From assembly GCA_947591245.1 (NCBI GenBank), contig CANQCY010000017.1:1-39818 (forward strand): DNA of 39,818 bases, read 5' to 3'. The position numbers were made by a program, and so were the translations under genes. This document shows, in pieces, positions 24,801 to 34,472 of this stretch; position 1 is the stretch's first letter, and each line of letters starts with the position of its first letter. Under the pieces are notes generated by a model. The model had not been told where the DNA came from. It did not search any database and worked only from the letters and a program-made list of their open reading frames with translations. Origin of the DNA: an uncultured Lachnospiraceae bacterium. GTDB taxonomy: Bacteria > Bacillota > Clostridia > Lachnospirales > Lachnospiraceae.

Positions 24801-25562
24801 ATGGATTATGGATTAATTGGAGAAAAACTGGGACACAGCCTGTCGAAGCCCATACATGAGAGCCTCGCCGACTATACCTATGAAATTCATCCGCTGACGC
24901 GGGAGGAATTTAAAGTTTTTATGGAGGAAAAACCGTTTCAGGCAATCAACGTCACGATCCCCTACAAAAAGGACGTCATCCCCTATCTGGATTCGATGGA
25001 CGAAAACGCCCGAGCGATCGGCGCGGTCAATACAATCGTCAATACGGACGGCAAGCTTCGCGGCTACAACACAGATTTTTCCGGCTTTGATTATATGGTC
25101 GTACGCCACGGCGTTTTACTGCGCGGCAAAAAAGTTATCGTGCTCGGAAACGGCGGCGCGGCGCAGGCGATTAAGGCAGTCGTACGCAAACATCAGGCTG
25201 GCGAGATGGTCGTAGTTGATATTGTAAACGACGGAGAATCCATCTCCTACGAAGAATGTTATGAAAAGCATGCGGATGCAGATGCGATTATCAATACAAG
25301 CCCGGTCGGCATGTATCCGAACACGGACGCAAGCCCGGTGGATCTGACCCGCTTTCCCTCCTGCCGCACCGTTATGGATGCCGTCTACAATCCGCTTACG
25401 ACAAAACTTGTCGCTCAGGCGAAGGAGCTCGGCATGACTGGCGTAAACGGCTTGGAAATGCTCGTCGCACAGGCGAAATATGCGGTGGAAATCTTCCTTG
25501 GCATAAAAATTGAAGATGGAAGAATACAGGAAATTTATGAGGAGATAAAGAAAACGTTATAA
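24801..25562 (+). CDS. aroE: Shikimate dehydrogenase-family protein
   Basis: AroE reduces 3-dehydroshikimate to shikimate with NADPH in the aromatic amino-acid pathway. The 253-residue protein has the substrate site GHSLSKPIHES (S13, S15), catalytic K56 in NVTIPYKKD, D92 in GYNTDFSGFDYM, and the Rossmann loop VLGNGGAAQA. It is about 20-25 residues shorter than E. coli AroE. ATG 24801 lies 12 bases after AAAGGA and downstream of a clear promoter; a longer frame from 24630 is not used because it would begin upstream of that promoter. It is monocistronic, and a hairpin follows. Confidence 0.9.
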   Translation: MDYGLIGEKLGHSLSKPIHESLADYTYEIHPLTREEFKVFMEEKPFQAINVTIPYKKDVIPYLDSMDENARAIGAVNTIVNTDGKLRGYNTDFSGFDYMVVRHGVLLRGKKVIVLGNGGAAQAIKAVVRKHQAGEMVVVDIVNDGESISYEECYEKHADADAIINTSPVGMYPNTDASPVDLTRFPSCRTVMDAVYNPLTTKLVAQAKELGMTGVNGLEMLVAQAKYAVEIFLGIKIEDGRIQEIYEEIKKTL

Positions 25563-25579
25563 TTTCCCTCCATGACGAC

Positions 25580-25630
25580 AAAAGGAGCGCCCTGTCCGCC
25601 CTTTCCACCGGGCAGACGAGCGCTCCTTTT
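25580..25630. terminator. Bidirectional terminator between aroE and the GH115 gene
   Basis: AAAAGGAGCGC (25580-25590) pairs perfectly with GCGCTCCTTTT (25620-25630), leaving a 29-base inner segment that can fold further. T-rich tails on both strands suit both convergent genes. Confidence 0.8.
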
Positions 25631-25677
25631 CGTTCTATCATGTTGCGGGATATTCCCCGACAGTTACCGAGTTGCCG

Positions 25678-28600
25678 TTATTTCCCTTTGTAGTAGCTCT
25701 CTGCCGGTCCCAAATGGGATGCGAGAACATCCTGTTCCGATACGACGAGCTTTTGCAGGACAAACGTCGGATCTGCCATATAAATCCGTATCGTATTTAC
25801 TCCCGCTTTCAGAGTAATCGCCGTCGTTTTCTTTCTTCCGTTGCTGCTCACGTCATTCTGCCATGAGCTTCCATAGTCAGCCACATAATTATCGGCAATC
25901 GTGTTGATCAGCTCCGTACTGCCGCCATTGACAGAAAGTCCGTAACGAATGCCCACATCATCCCTGTCGATGTTATTGGACGGCGCCGTGAATACCGTCA
26001 GCTTATACTCCCCTTCTTTATCGACTTTTACCTTATACTCGACATAAGGCGCTTGTTCGATATTGGTTGCGAAACAGAAATTCGTCGGGAATGCTTTTGC
26101 AGACTGGCCCATCTTTCCATACTTCTCAATTGTCTCGCAGCGAATGCCGCCGGCGCCTTCCCCGCTTGCCGCATAACCGCCGGCCAGCATGGAAGCGTAT
26201 CCGTTTGCATACACATACGTGTGATCATCAAGATCGGACACGTCATACGTTTTTGCATTTACTTTAATTGTCACTGTGCCGTCCGCACCGGTGAGCGTCA
26301 CCGTACCGGCTGCATCTGCCGCCACTTTCGACCAGTCGACCGATATCTGCAGCTCATCCTGCTGCTCCACGCTTCCCGACGTCTTCGAGAGAAGGATCCA
26401 GTCCGCTCCCGCCTCCGCCTTGTAATCAAAGGCTTTGCTTCCCGTATTGGAAACTGTGACAGTGTAGCTTTCCTGATTCACGCTTGTGAAATCCTGCAGC
26501 GTACATTCACCCGAAGAATACGCCGTACTGTCATTTTCCACCGTAACAAGCATGCCGGACGTCTCCTCCAGCGTCAGGCGCTTTACCTGCGGGTAAGACC
26601 ATCCCTCATCATTCCATGTCTTGAATCCGACATGGTTTGAGCTCATCATACCCTGCCATTTTTTCCCTACGCCGGGCATATTATTGTTGTATGCGTTTAC
26701 AATATCTTTGTCATACTGAATCGCCTGCTCAAGAAGATCTGCATAAGCATTTGCCGCCGAGCTTCCCCGCTCGTAGTAGTACTGGTTCAGACCGCTGTAA
26801 AGCTGTATCTGCGCCACATTTGCCGACGCCACTGTAGGGAAATACACAAGCTGGAAATACGCCGCCTGCAGCTCATCCGGAATAAACTCCTTGCACTGTT
26901 CAGCCTTTTCCATCATCTGACGGGTACGCTCAAGCACCTCGCGCGCCTCATTGTAATTCGTTACATGATATGTGTTGTTTTTCAGCGCCTCCGGAATACA
27001 GCTGCCATTCAGCCATGTATACTCCTGAAGCAGTGAAACCAGATCTGCCGCCTGAGCCTCATCGAGAGCGGATCCAAATTGCTGATTCACCCATTTGGTC
27101 ATATACTCTTCCGTCTTATTTCTTCCGTTCTCTCCCCATGTATCATAGTCGTACGCCATGTCAAGGAAATAGGAAATGTTCATCTCCATCGGCTTTAAGT
27201 CGCCCACGTTGACAATCCATATATCGTCAATACCATGCTCGTACGCCATCGTCATCTGTTCCCAGACTTTATTTAACTCTTTTGTATTCACCCACTCATA
27301 AGAGGTCGGGCCGCCGTGATAGTCAAAATGGTAGTACATGCCCCAGCCGCCGGCGCGCTCCTGCTCTTCTTTCGTCGTCGGAAGCGTTCGCATGTTTCCG
27401 TTATTGTCCTCACAGAGCATAACGATTACATCATCCAGCCCATCCCATTTTTTCAGTCCCTCAACGCCGTCTTTTCCGTGCCAGAAGTTCTCCACCTCCT
27501 TATACACGGTGAGCACTTTCGGCGCCTCTTCCAGATCATTATCGCTGAGAATCTCTTTCTGCAGCGAAATAACGTCTTTGAGCAGATCAATGTTCTCCTG
27601 GTCGCTGGCGTCCGGCATCAGGACGGAATCCGCCTCACCGCGCATGCCGAGCGTATACACATTCTCGAATTTCTTATTTCTCGCTACGCCGGCTTCCCAG
27701 AAACTCCGGATGGCGTCGCCATTTGTCAGGAAATTCCATTCATTGTTTCTTCCGAATTCCCGATAATGCCTGTTCCACTCTACGCCGGCACGGCAGAGCG
27801 GCTCATGGTGCGACGTTCCCATCACGATCCCATACTTATCTGCCAGCTCCGCATTGGCGATTTTACTGCTCTTTCCATCCTCGCTAAACGAATTGCTCCA
27901 CATCGCCGGCCACAGATAATTGCCCTTGCAGCGAAGGATCAGCTCATACACGTTTTTATAAAAATCTTCGTTAAAATCGCCAAATTTATTCTTCACCCAG
28001 CTCGTCAGCGACGGGGCCTCGTCATTCAGGAAAATACCGCGGAATTTGACCGAGGGTTCTTCGGATGTCGTCTCCACATCCCAGTTCGAGAGCACGATAT
28101 CCTTCTGCTGATCAGGTACCGCATCCCCCCAATATATCCACGGGGACACGCCCATTGCCTCGGAAATATGATATAATCCGTAAATTGCGCCGCGCTTGTC
28201 GCTTCCTACGACGACGATCGCCTTTTCCACGCCGTCTGCCGGCTCGGACACAAACTTGATCTTATACGTTTCCCATTTGCCCTTAATATCGCTTACATCG
28301 AGTTTTCCTTTTTCGATCAGCGCGTCGATCACATCATTGTTTCCGATCGAACCGACAATAATTGCACTGCCGCTCACATTCTTTGCCTCTGTCACGATCT
28401 CCGGAGCTGCGCCGCTTGCGGAAACAGCCGTAACATCTCCGGCAAATGACTCTGCCACGAGGCTCAGGCCATCATAGTCGCTGCCGTTCTTGTCCACATA
28501 AAGCGGAACGGCTTTTTCTGCCGAAGCAATGACAAATTTCTCTTCCGGCGGACGCTGCGTCGGGACCGGCGTTACAACGTCCGGAGCCGATGACGCCGAC

Positions 28601-29313
28601 GGATCGGACGAACCCGAACCGCCCGGTACAGCCGTTTCGCCCGGCGCGGCCGATACAAGCGCTTCCCCGGGTGCGGTACTGACTGCCCCCGCCGCCTCTA
28701 CCGTCACTCGCAACACCGCTTTGGCTCCCCTGCCATCCTGTGCATAAGCGGTAATATCGGCTTTTCCCGCTTTCTTCGCCGTCACCACGCCATTTTTAGC
28801 CACTAACGCAACCGATTGATCGGATGATGCGTACGTCACCTTTTTTACCGTTGCCTTCGCCGGCGATATAACGGCTTTCAGCGCCAGACTCGAGCCTTCG
28901 TTCAGCACTGCGCTGGTCTTGCCAAATGAAATTGATTTCACCTTGGTCAGTTTATTGTAAACCGTCACCTTCAGCGCCGCCTTCTTCTTCGGTTTAGTCG
29001 TACTGGATACCGTGACCGTCGCCTTTCCGGCCTTTTTTGCTTTCAAAACGCCCTTGTTCGACACCCTCACCACCGATTTTTTGCTCGACGAAAATGAAAT
29101 GCTGTTTTTCGCCTTTTTCGGCGATACATTCATTTTCAGTTTAAACGACTCGCCTTTTTTCAACGCCAGCGTCTGAACCGCGGGCTTTGAAAACGATATG
29201 CTTTTTACTTTTGGCTTGGACGCTGCCTGCATGCCGCCCGCCGGCATCAATGAAGACGCCGCCACCGCAAATGCAAGAAAGCCCGCTGCCATCCTTTTTT
29301 TGTAAACTGCCAC
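25678..29313 (-). CDS. Secreted GH115 xylan alpha-1,2-glucuronidase with two Big2 repeats
   Basis: GH115 enzymes remove (4-O-methyl)glucuronic acid side groups from xylan. The 1211-residue protein has a signal peptide (about 1-31), two bacterial Ig-like Big2 repeats (about 36-118 and 124-206, each starting VKSISF), a Ser/Ala/Pro linker (about 207-258), the GH115 catalytic region with FRGIFLNDEAPSLTSW at about 423-438 and CKGNYLWPAMWSNSF shortly after, and a C-terminal beta-rich domain of about 200 residues. Start GTG 29313 lies eight bases after AAAGGAG. No sortase motif is present, so surface retention may depend on the basic Big2 modules. It has its own promoter. The family call is strong; linkage specificity is inferred. 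Confidence 0.93.
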   Translation of the reverse strand: MAVYKKRMAAGFLAFAVAASSLMPAGGMQAASKPKVKSISFSKPAVQTLALKKGESFKLKMNVSPKKAKNSISFSSSKKSVVRVSNKGVLKAKKAGKATVTVSSTTKPKKKAALKVTVYNKLTKVKSISFGKTSAVLNEGSSLALKAVISPAKATVKKVTYASSDQSVALVAKNGVVTAKKAGKADITAYAQDGRGAKAVLRVTVEAAGAVSTAPGEALVSAAPGETAVPGGSGSSDPSASSAPDVVTPVPTQRPPEEKFVIASAEKAVPLYVDKNGSDYDGLSLVAESFAGDVTAVSASGAAPEIVTEAKNVSGSAIIVGSIGNNDVIDALIEKGKLDVSDIKGKWETYKIKFVSEPADGVEKAIVVVGSDKRGAIYGLYHISEAMGVSPWIYWGDAVPDQQKDIVLSNWDVETTSEEPSVKFRGIFLNDEAPSLTSWVKNKFGDFNEDFYKNVYELILRCKGNYLWPAMWSNSFSEDGKSSKIANAELADKYGIVMGTSHHEPLCRAGVEWNRHYREFGRNNEWNFLTNGDAIRSFWEAGVARNKKFENVYTLGMRGEADSVLMPDASDQENIDLLKDVISLQKEILSDNDLEEAPKVLTVYKEVENFWHGKDGVEGLKKWDGLDDVIVMLCEDNNGNMRTLPTTKEEQERAGGWGMYYHFDYHGGPTSYEWVNTKELNKVWEQMTMAYEHGIDDIWIVNVGDLKPMEMNISYFLDMAYDYDTWGENGRNKTEEYMTKWVNQQFGSALDEAQAADLVSLLQEYTWLNGSCIPEALKNNTYHVTNYNEAREVLERTRQMMEKAEQCKEFIPDELQAAYFQLVYFPTVASANVAQIQLYSGLNQYYYERGSSAANAYADLLEQAIQYDKDIVNAYNNNMPGVGKKWQGMMSSNHVGFKTWNDEGWSYPQVKRLTLEETSGMLVTVENDSTAYSSGECTLQDFTSVNQESYTVTVSNTGSKAFDYKAEAGADWILLSKTSGSVEQQDELQISVDWSKVAADAAGTVTLTGADGTVTIKVNAKTYDVSDLDDHTYVYANGYASMLAGGYAASGEGAGGIRCETIEKYGKMGQSAKAFPTNFCFATNIEQAPYVEYKVKVDKEGEYKLTVFTAPSNNIDRDDVGIRYGLSVNGGSTELINTIADNYVADYGSSWQNDVSSNGRKKTTAITLKAGVNTIRIYMADPTFVLQKLVVSEQDVLASHLGPAESYYKGK

Positions 29314-29371
29314 TAAATCCGCTCCTTTCACATCTTAATATTTTGTGCATTTTATACAAATAAGTATCTTA

Positions 29372-29400
29372 ATTGTACACCATCAATCAGCATTTTACAA
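29372..29400 (-). promoter_or_regulatory. Probable sigma-A promoter of the GH115 gene
   Basis: TTGTAA (29400-29395), 17 bases, TACAAT (29377-29372) on the minus strand, directly after the ttcA stop at 29410. The leader before the GTG start is about 50 bases. Confidence 0.55.
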
Positions 29401-29409
29401 TACAAAATT

Positions 29410-30267
29410 TCATCTGTCATAGTTTTCCAAAAAATGATGCTTGATCCCATTTTTCTTGTAGGCAATGACCGTATCCACATTTACATTTTCTACACTCCGA
29501 AATATATTTTTCGCCACTGACGGATTCTTTTTCTCCATCTCCCGGATCAGCGTTTTGACTTCATCCCTTTTGGAGCTCACCTCCGCCTCTCCTTCCCCTG
29601 CGCCTCCTGCTGCCAGGCGTTCGGTGAATCGGCAGGCGCAGCGGATAAATTGAAGCTCATTGTAATGCATCCAGCGGATTATGTCCTCTTCCCGGATGAG
29701 GTACATCGGACGGATCAGCTGCATGCCCTCAAAATTTGTACTGTGCAGCTTCGGCATCATTGTCTGAATCTGCGACCCGTACAGCATACCCATCAAGATC
29801 GTCTCGACCACATCGTCAAAATGATGGCCAAGCGCAATTTTATTGCAGCCTAGCTCTTTCGCTTTGCTGTACAGATAGCCTCTCCGCATCCGCGCACAGA
29901 GATAGCACGGGGAATTCATATCCTCCCCGGACACAATCTCAAATATTTCCGTCTTAAAAAAGGTAACCGGTACGTTCAGAATTTCGGCGTTGTGCCGGAT
30001 CATGTCGTAATTTTTCTCGTTATACCCGGGATCCATCACGAGGAATACCAGCTCAAAATTCTTTTTTCCATGGCGCAAAAGCTCCTGAAACAGCTTCGCC
30101 ATCAGCATGGAATCCTTACCGCCGGAAATGCACGCTGCGATCCTGTCGCCATCCTGTATCATCTCGTATTCATTAATTGCTTTGGTAAATTTACGCCAGA
30201 TCTGTTTGCGGTATTTTTTGATGATGCTCCGCTCCGCCTCTCTGCATATATCCCTGTCCTGTTCCAT
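29410..30267 (-). CDS. TtcA-family tRNA 2-thiocytidine synthetase-like protein
   Basis: This PP-loop ATPase belongs to the family that adds sulfur to cytidine 32 of tRNA. The 285-residue protein has SGGKDSML near residue 50, the iron-sulfur/thiolation motif CYLCARMRRG near 118-127, and a second Cys pair in FIRCACRF. A Gly/Glu/Ala-rich insert (GGAGEGEAEV) follows it. ATG 30267 lies five bases after GGAGG; the ATG four codons earlier has no site. It lies 80 bases after the DUF6171-like gene. Firmicutes often carry TtcA-like paralogs of uncertain target, so I give no gene symbol. Confidence 0.88.
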   Translation of the reverse strand: MEQDRDICREAERSIIKKYRKQIWRKFTKAINEYEMIQDGDRIAACISGGKDSMLMAKLFQELLRHGKKNFELVFLVMDPGYNEKNYDMIRHNAEILNVPVTFFKTEIFEIVSGEDMNSPCYLCARMRRGYLYSKAKELGCNKIALGHHFDDVVETILMGMLYGSQIQTMMPKLHSTNFEGMQLIRPMYLIREEDIIRWMHYNELQFIRCACRFTERLAAGGAGEGEAEVSSKRDEVKTLIREMEKKNPSVAKNIFRSVENVNVDTVIAYKKNGIKHHFLENYDR

Positions 30268-30347
30268 GACCGCCTCCATTTGCTTGTCTTTTTAGCCATA
30301 TATAGCCTTCTTTTCCAAAACTATCTATGCGCCTATAGGCATCAAAA

Positions 30348-30641
30348 TCACCACCTTGCCCTCACATGCGGGCAATATCCGATCTTGCGCGCCGCGCGCA
30401 CGGCTACATAGCAGCCGCATTGTCCGCACAGCCCGCCCCGCAGGTCGCTGCAGCTGTCGCAGATCAAAAGCCGCCGCTCATACTCTTCCTTTGTCGCCTT
30501 TTCTTCCTCAGGAATCCGGTCAATGTAATCCTGAAGCTTAATCAGCTCCTTCTCAAACATTTCCTTCGTCCACGCACAGCGCGGGCAGAAACGGATCGGT
30601 TTTGCCCGTCCGCCATCTCCCGCGCATTCCGCATCGCTCAT
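30348..30641 (-). CDS. Small Cys-rich protein of DUF6171 type
   Basis: The 97-residue protein has four Cys pairs or triads (CPRC, ICDSC, CGQCGC, and a late YCPHV), so zinc or iron-sulfur binding is likely. Between them is a helical acidic segment ([21 protein letters not shown]). I recall this pattern as DUF6171, a short family of Clostridia with no known role. The ATG overlaps the stop of the GH51 gene as ATGA, so it is made together with the arabinofuranosidase. The longer frame from 30671 would overlap that gene by 34 bases with no ribosome binding site. Confidence 0.72.
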   Translation of the reverse strand: MSDAECAGDGGRAKPIRFCPRCAWTKEMFEKELIKLQDYIDRIPEEEKATKEEYERRLLICDSCSDLRGGLCGQCGCYVAVRAARKIGYCPHVRARW

Positions 30642-32113
30642 GCCTTCACTACCAGAGTTACGATACTGCATGCGGGCAGCTTCGCCTCCAGCGTATTTCC
30701 CGTCAGTTTTGCCTCCGTAAATTCACGGGGTTTTACGGCGTCATCTTTCTCAAAGGAATTGAAATCGCCCATTTCTCCCGTCAGTATCGTTCCCGAAACT
30801 TCTTTATAGCCGTCCTCCAGATCGATCGAGCACTCTGCTTCATCCTCAAGAGAAGGATTCGCCAGCGTCACCGTCAGCTCTCCCGCCTCGTTGACGGATG
30901 CAGAAGAAGAAATAAGCGGAATCGCATATCCCTCGCGCTCTTTTGTCGGCACGTCAAGGAAACAGTCAACGAGAGCCGCCCCCTGATGCCGTTTATACAT
31001 TTCAAACACATAATACGTCGGCGTTTTCACGATCTTGGCGCCTTCAGTGAGAATAACCGCCTGCAGTACGTTGACCACCTGCGCAATGTTTGCCATATCA
31101 ATCCGGTCGCATTTGCGATTGAATATATTTAGATTTAACGCCGCCACCATCGCATCGCGCATTGTATTCTGCTGGTACAAAAATCCCGGATTTGTTCCCT
31201 CCTCGACCTCATACCATGTTCCCCATTCATCCACGATAAGCTTTACTTTGTGTTCCGGATCATACTTACCCATAATCTCCCAGTGGCGGTCGATCATATT
31301 GTCAATATTCAGCGTCCCGCAAATCGTCTCATAGTATTCTTTCTTGCTGAACCCGGTTGCTTTTCCCTTTTTCTCCCAGCCGCCCGGCACGGTATAATAA
31401 TGCAGGCTGATTGCATCTACAAAGTCTTTTCTGACAATGCTCATCAGCTTATCCGTCCACTCATAGTCGCCCGCATTCGGCCCGCAGGCGATCTTATACA
31501 GCTTATTGCCGCCGTAGTTTTTGCAAAACGTCTGATATCTGTTATATGTATTGGCATAATATTCCGGCGTCATGCTGCCGCCGCAGCCCCAATTTTCATT
31601 GCCGATACCGAAATATTTGATCCTCCACGGCTCTTTCCTGCCGTTTTCCGCGCGGAGATTTGCCATCGGGGACTCCCCGTCAAACGTCATATATTCAATC
31701 CATTCAGACATCTCCCGAATCGTACCGCTCCCGACATTCCCGTTGATGTAGGGCTCGCACTCCAGCTGGCGGCACAACTCAAGAAACTCATGCGTACCAA
31801 AACTATTATCTTCTACGACGCCGCCCCAGTTTGTATTAATCATGCGCTTGCGCGTCTCTTTCGGCCCGACGCCGTCCATCCAGTGGTACTCGTCCGCAAA
31901 ACAGCCGCCCGGCCAGCGAAGCGCCGGAATGTCGAGATTTTTCAGCGCTTCCACCACATCGTTTCGCATCCCGTTCGTGTTCGGTATCTCCGAGTCCTCT
32001 CCGACGAAAATCCCCTCATAAATGCATCTGCCCAGATGCTCGGAAAAATGCCCGTACAGTTCCCTGTTAATCTTACCAAGTCGCCGTTTTGTGTTAATTC
32101 TTCCTTTAATCAT
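30638..32113 (-). CDS. GH51 alpha-L-arabinofuranosidase, intracellular
   Basis: The enzyme removes arabinose from arabinoxylan- or arabinan-derived oligosaccharides. The 491-residue protein has the GH51 features [17 protein letters not shown] at the N-terminus, acid/base E173 in GIGNENWG, and nucleophile E296 in [11 protein letters not shown], followed by a beta-sandwich C-domain. There is no signal peptide, so it acts on imported sugars. A perfect AGGAGG precedes the ATG. It overlaps the DUF6171-like gene and follows the pyridoxamine kinase by 35 bases. Confidence 0.95.
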   Translation of the reverse strand: MIKGRINTKRRLGKINRELYGHFSEHLGRCIYEGIFVGEDSEIPNTNGMRNDVVEALKNLDIPALRWPGGCFADEYHWMDGVGPKETRKRMINTNWGGVVEDNSFGTHEFLELCRQLECEPYINGNVGSGTIREMSEWIEYMTFDGESPMANLRAENGRKEPWRIKYFGIGNENWGCGGSMTPEYYANTYNRYQTFCKNYGGNKLYKIACGPNAGDYEWTDKLMSIVRKDFVDAISLHYYTVPGGWEKKGKATGFSKKEYYETICGTLNIDNMIDRHWEIMGKYDPEHKVKLIVDEWGTWYEVEEGTNPGFLYQQNTMRDAMVAALNLNIFNRKCDRIDMANIAQVVNVLQAVILTEGAKIVKTPTYYVFEMYKRHQGAALVDCFLDVPTKEREGYAIPLISSSASVNEAGELTVTLANPSLEDEAECSIDLEDGYKEVSGTILTGEMGDFNSFEKDDAVKPREFTEAKLTGNTLEAKLPACSIVTLVVKA

Positions 32114-32148
32114 AATTTTACCTCCTGTTATATTGCTTATGATTTGTT

Positions 32149-32979
32149 TTATTTTAATGCAGAAAGCACTTGTTCAAAACAGACGCCGTCCGTTTCCGGA
32201 ATACCCGCCTGTTCCGTTACTGCAATACATTTTTTCACAAACGCCCCCGCTTTTCGGACAGATTGCTCAAAGCTCACGCCGTTGACGCAATCGGCGGCGA
32301 TAACCGCCGAAAATATATCGCCTGTGCCGGATCTCACCCTGCCGATCCGCTTTTGGCGTAAAATACGGAGATCGCCCGGATATTCGCTGACTGCGTTAGA
32401 AATAAACTCGTCTGAATTCAGGCCTGAAATCACGATTTTGCCCGCCCCCAGTTCTCTCAGCTTCTCCATCATTGCCATGATTTCACGCATTTTCCAGCCG
32501 GACTCTTTATAAGGCAGGTCAGTCAGCATACATGCCTCTGTCACATTAGGCGTCAAAATATCGGCGAACTCCACGAGACGCTTCATCTTGCCGCACATTT
32601 CAGGCGTATAGGTCGGATAAGCCCTGCCGTTTTCCCCCATCACCGGATCAATAATCACCTTCGTCCGCTCATCCCGAAACTGCATGATAAAATCGCGGAC
32701 GATCTGTATTTGCGCCGCCGAACCGAGAAAACCGCTCATGATCCCCTCGAAGCGCAGATCAAGCTTTTTCCACTCCTCCATATATTTGGGCATATGTTCG
32801 GTATAATCTTGATAATAATAAGAAGAAAATCCGGTATGGTTTGAAAAAATTGCGGTAGGAAGCACGCACCCCTGAACCTTCATATGGGAAATCACCGGGA
32901 GAGATACCGCCGCCGAACATCTGCCAAATCCTGATATATCATTAATAATTGCAATCTTTTTCACTTTATTGTGAGACAT
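32149..32979 (-). CDS. Pyridoxamine/pyridoxal kinase
   Basis: This 276-residue ribokinase-fold enzyme phosphorylates B6 vitamers for pyridoxal phosphate salvage. Conserved parts are [18 protein letters not shown] at the N-terminus, [26 protein letters not shown], and the anion-hole/catalytic SGTGDIFSA near residue 217. The GAGGATAAT site lies just before the ATG. It follows trkH by 53 bases and has no functional link to its neighbours that I can see. Confidence 0.92.
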   Translation of the reverse strand: MSHNKVKKIAIINDISGFGRCSAAVSLPVISHMKVQGCVLPTAIFSNHTGFSSYYYQDYTEHMPKYMEEWKKLDLRFEGIMSGFLGSAAQIQIVRDFIMQFRDERTKVIIDPVMGENGRAYPTYTPEMCGKMKRLVEFADILTPNVTEACMLTDLPYKESGWKMREIMAMMEKLRELGAGKIVISGLNSDEFISNAVSEYPGDLRILRQKRIGRVRSGTGDIFSAVIAADCVNGVSFEQSVRKAGAFVKKCIAVTEQAGIPETDGVCFEQVLSALK

Positions 32980-33032
32980 ATTATCCTCATTCCTGCGCCG
33001 CCCGGCACAAATAATATATATTTTTCAAACGT

Positions 33033-34472
33033 CTATTTTTTCCACGTGCTTGCCGAAAATAAGAGCAAAATCGGAAACAGCTCCAATCTTCCCGCAATCA
33101 TGTCAAATATTAAAACTAGTTTTGATAGCCACGAGAACATCCCGAAATTTGCCATCGGGCCTACCTTGTTGAACCCTGGGCCAATATTATTGATCGTGGC
33201 CGCCACACCGGAAAAATTTGTTATAAAATCAAACCCGTCCAAACTGACGATGAGTACGGACGCCGAAAACACAATCAGATATGCTACGAGAAATACGTTG
33301 ACCGAACGCACCACTTCATGTTCGACCTTGCGTCCGTCCACGGAAACCTTATAAATATTTCTCGGATGAATCATGACCTTTAACTCCTTAAAAAAGGTCT
33401 TCGCCCAGATAATAATACGGGACACCTTCATGCCGCCGCCCGTACTGCCGGCACAGGCTCCGACAAACATAAGGAGCAGTAAAACCGTCTTGGAAAATTC
33501 GGGCCACCGGTCAAAATCAACCGTCGAAAAGCCGGTCGTTGTTATAATGGAGCCGACTTGGAAGAACGCATGCCTCAGCGCTTCCGACACGCTCCCGAAC
33601 ATACCGCGGATATTGATGGCGATCAGCGCAACCGACACGATAATAATGCCGAAATACGCCTGAACTTCAGACATCCCAAACGCATCTTTAAAGCGTTTGG
33701 CAAAGAAAATCAAATAATAAAATGTAAAATTAACGCCAAACGCAATCATAAATACTGTAATCACTACCTGTATATAAGGGGAAAATCCGGCGATACTGTC
33801 ATTGTAAACGCCAAAACCTCCGGTACCGGCAGTTCCGAATGTAGTCGTGACGGCGTCAAAAAGATTCAACCCGCCCGCCAGAAGGAACGCGCATTCTAAC
33901 ACGGAAAGCGCAATATACATCCCATAAAGAAGCTTCGCCGTAGACTTTACCCTCGGTACCAGCTTTCCCACGGTAGGGCCTGGGCTCTCTGCCTTCATCA
34001 GGTACATATTCCTGCCGTCTGCCAGAGGCACCACCGCCATCATAAAGACGAGAATCCCCATTCCGCCCATCCAGTGCGTAAATGTTCTCCAAAAATTTAT
34101 ACATTTCGGAAGATCCTCCACACTGCTCAAAATCGTCGCCCCCGTCGTCGTAAAGCCGGACGCGGTTTCAAACAGCGCATCCACGTAAGAAGGTATCGTA
34201 CCTGACATAACAAACGGAAGGGCGCCGAAAATACTGAGCAAAACCCAGCTGAGCGCAACAATGACAAATCCCTCCCGCGCAAACATCGACTTGCTTTTCG
34301 GTTTAAACCTTGTCAGAAAAAGACCGGTTGTCAGGCAAATCAATATGCAAACCGCAAAACAGACCGCATCTTCTTCCTGGTACAGAATCCCCACCAAACA
34401 CGGAAATATAAGGAAAAGCCCCTCAAATTCCAACAGCCATCCGAGCACATAAACGACAATACCGTAATTCAA
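33033..34472 (-). CDS. trkH: Potassium uptake membrane subunit TrkH/KtrB
   Basis: The 479-residue integral membrane protein carries the four pore segments of the Trk/Ktr family, each with a central Gly: SGFTTTGATIL, FGTAGTGGFGV, IITTTGFSTVD and GACAGSTGGGMK. About eight further transmembrane helices surround them. The start is TTG 34472, overlapping the trkA stop as TTGA, with AGGAG about ten bases upstream; no better start exists before the first helix. With the adjacent trkA it forms a two-part potassium importer. Confidence 0.95.
   Translation of the reverse strand: MNYGIVVYVLGWLLEFEGLFLIFPCLVGILYQEEDAVCFAVCILICLTTGLFLTRFKPKSKSMFAREGFVIVALSWVLLSIFGALPFVMSGTIPSYVDALFETASGFTTTGATILSSVEDLPKCINFWRTFTHWMGGMGILVFMMAVVPLADGRNMYLMKAESPGPTVGKLVPRVKSTAKLLYGMYIALSVLECAFLLAGGLNLFDAVTTTFGTAGTGGFGVYNDSIAGFSPYIQVVITVFMIAFGVNFTFYYLIFFAKRFKDAFGMSEVQAYFGIIIVSVALIAINIRGMFGSVSEALRHAFFQVGSIITTTGFSTVDFDRWPEFSKTVLLLLMFVGACAGSTGGGMKVSRIIIWAKTFFKELKVMIHPRNIYKVSVDGRKVEHEVVRSVNVFLVAYLIVFSASVLIVSLDGFDFITNFSGVAATINNIGPGFNKVGPMANFGMFSWLSKLVLIFDMIAGRLELFPILLLFSASTWKK

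Noticed and set aside
30331-30340. Palindrome GCCTATAGGC before the TtcA-like gene
   Set aside because: It is a ten-base palindrome with no loop, partner or T-run, and is likely to occur by chance.
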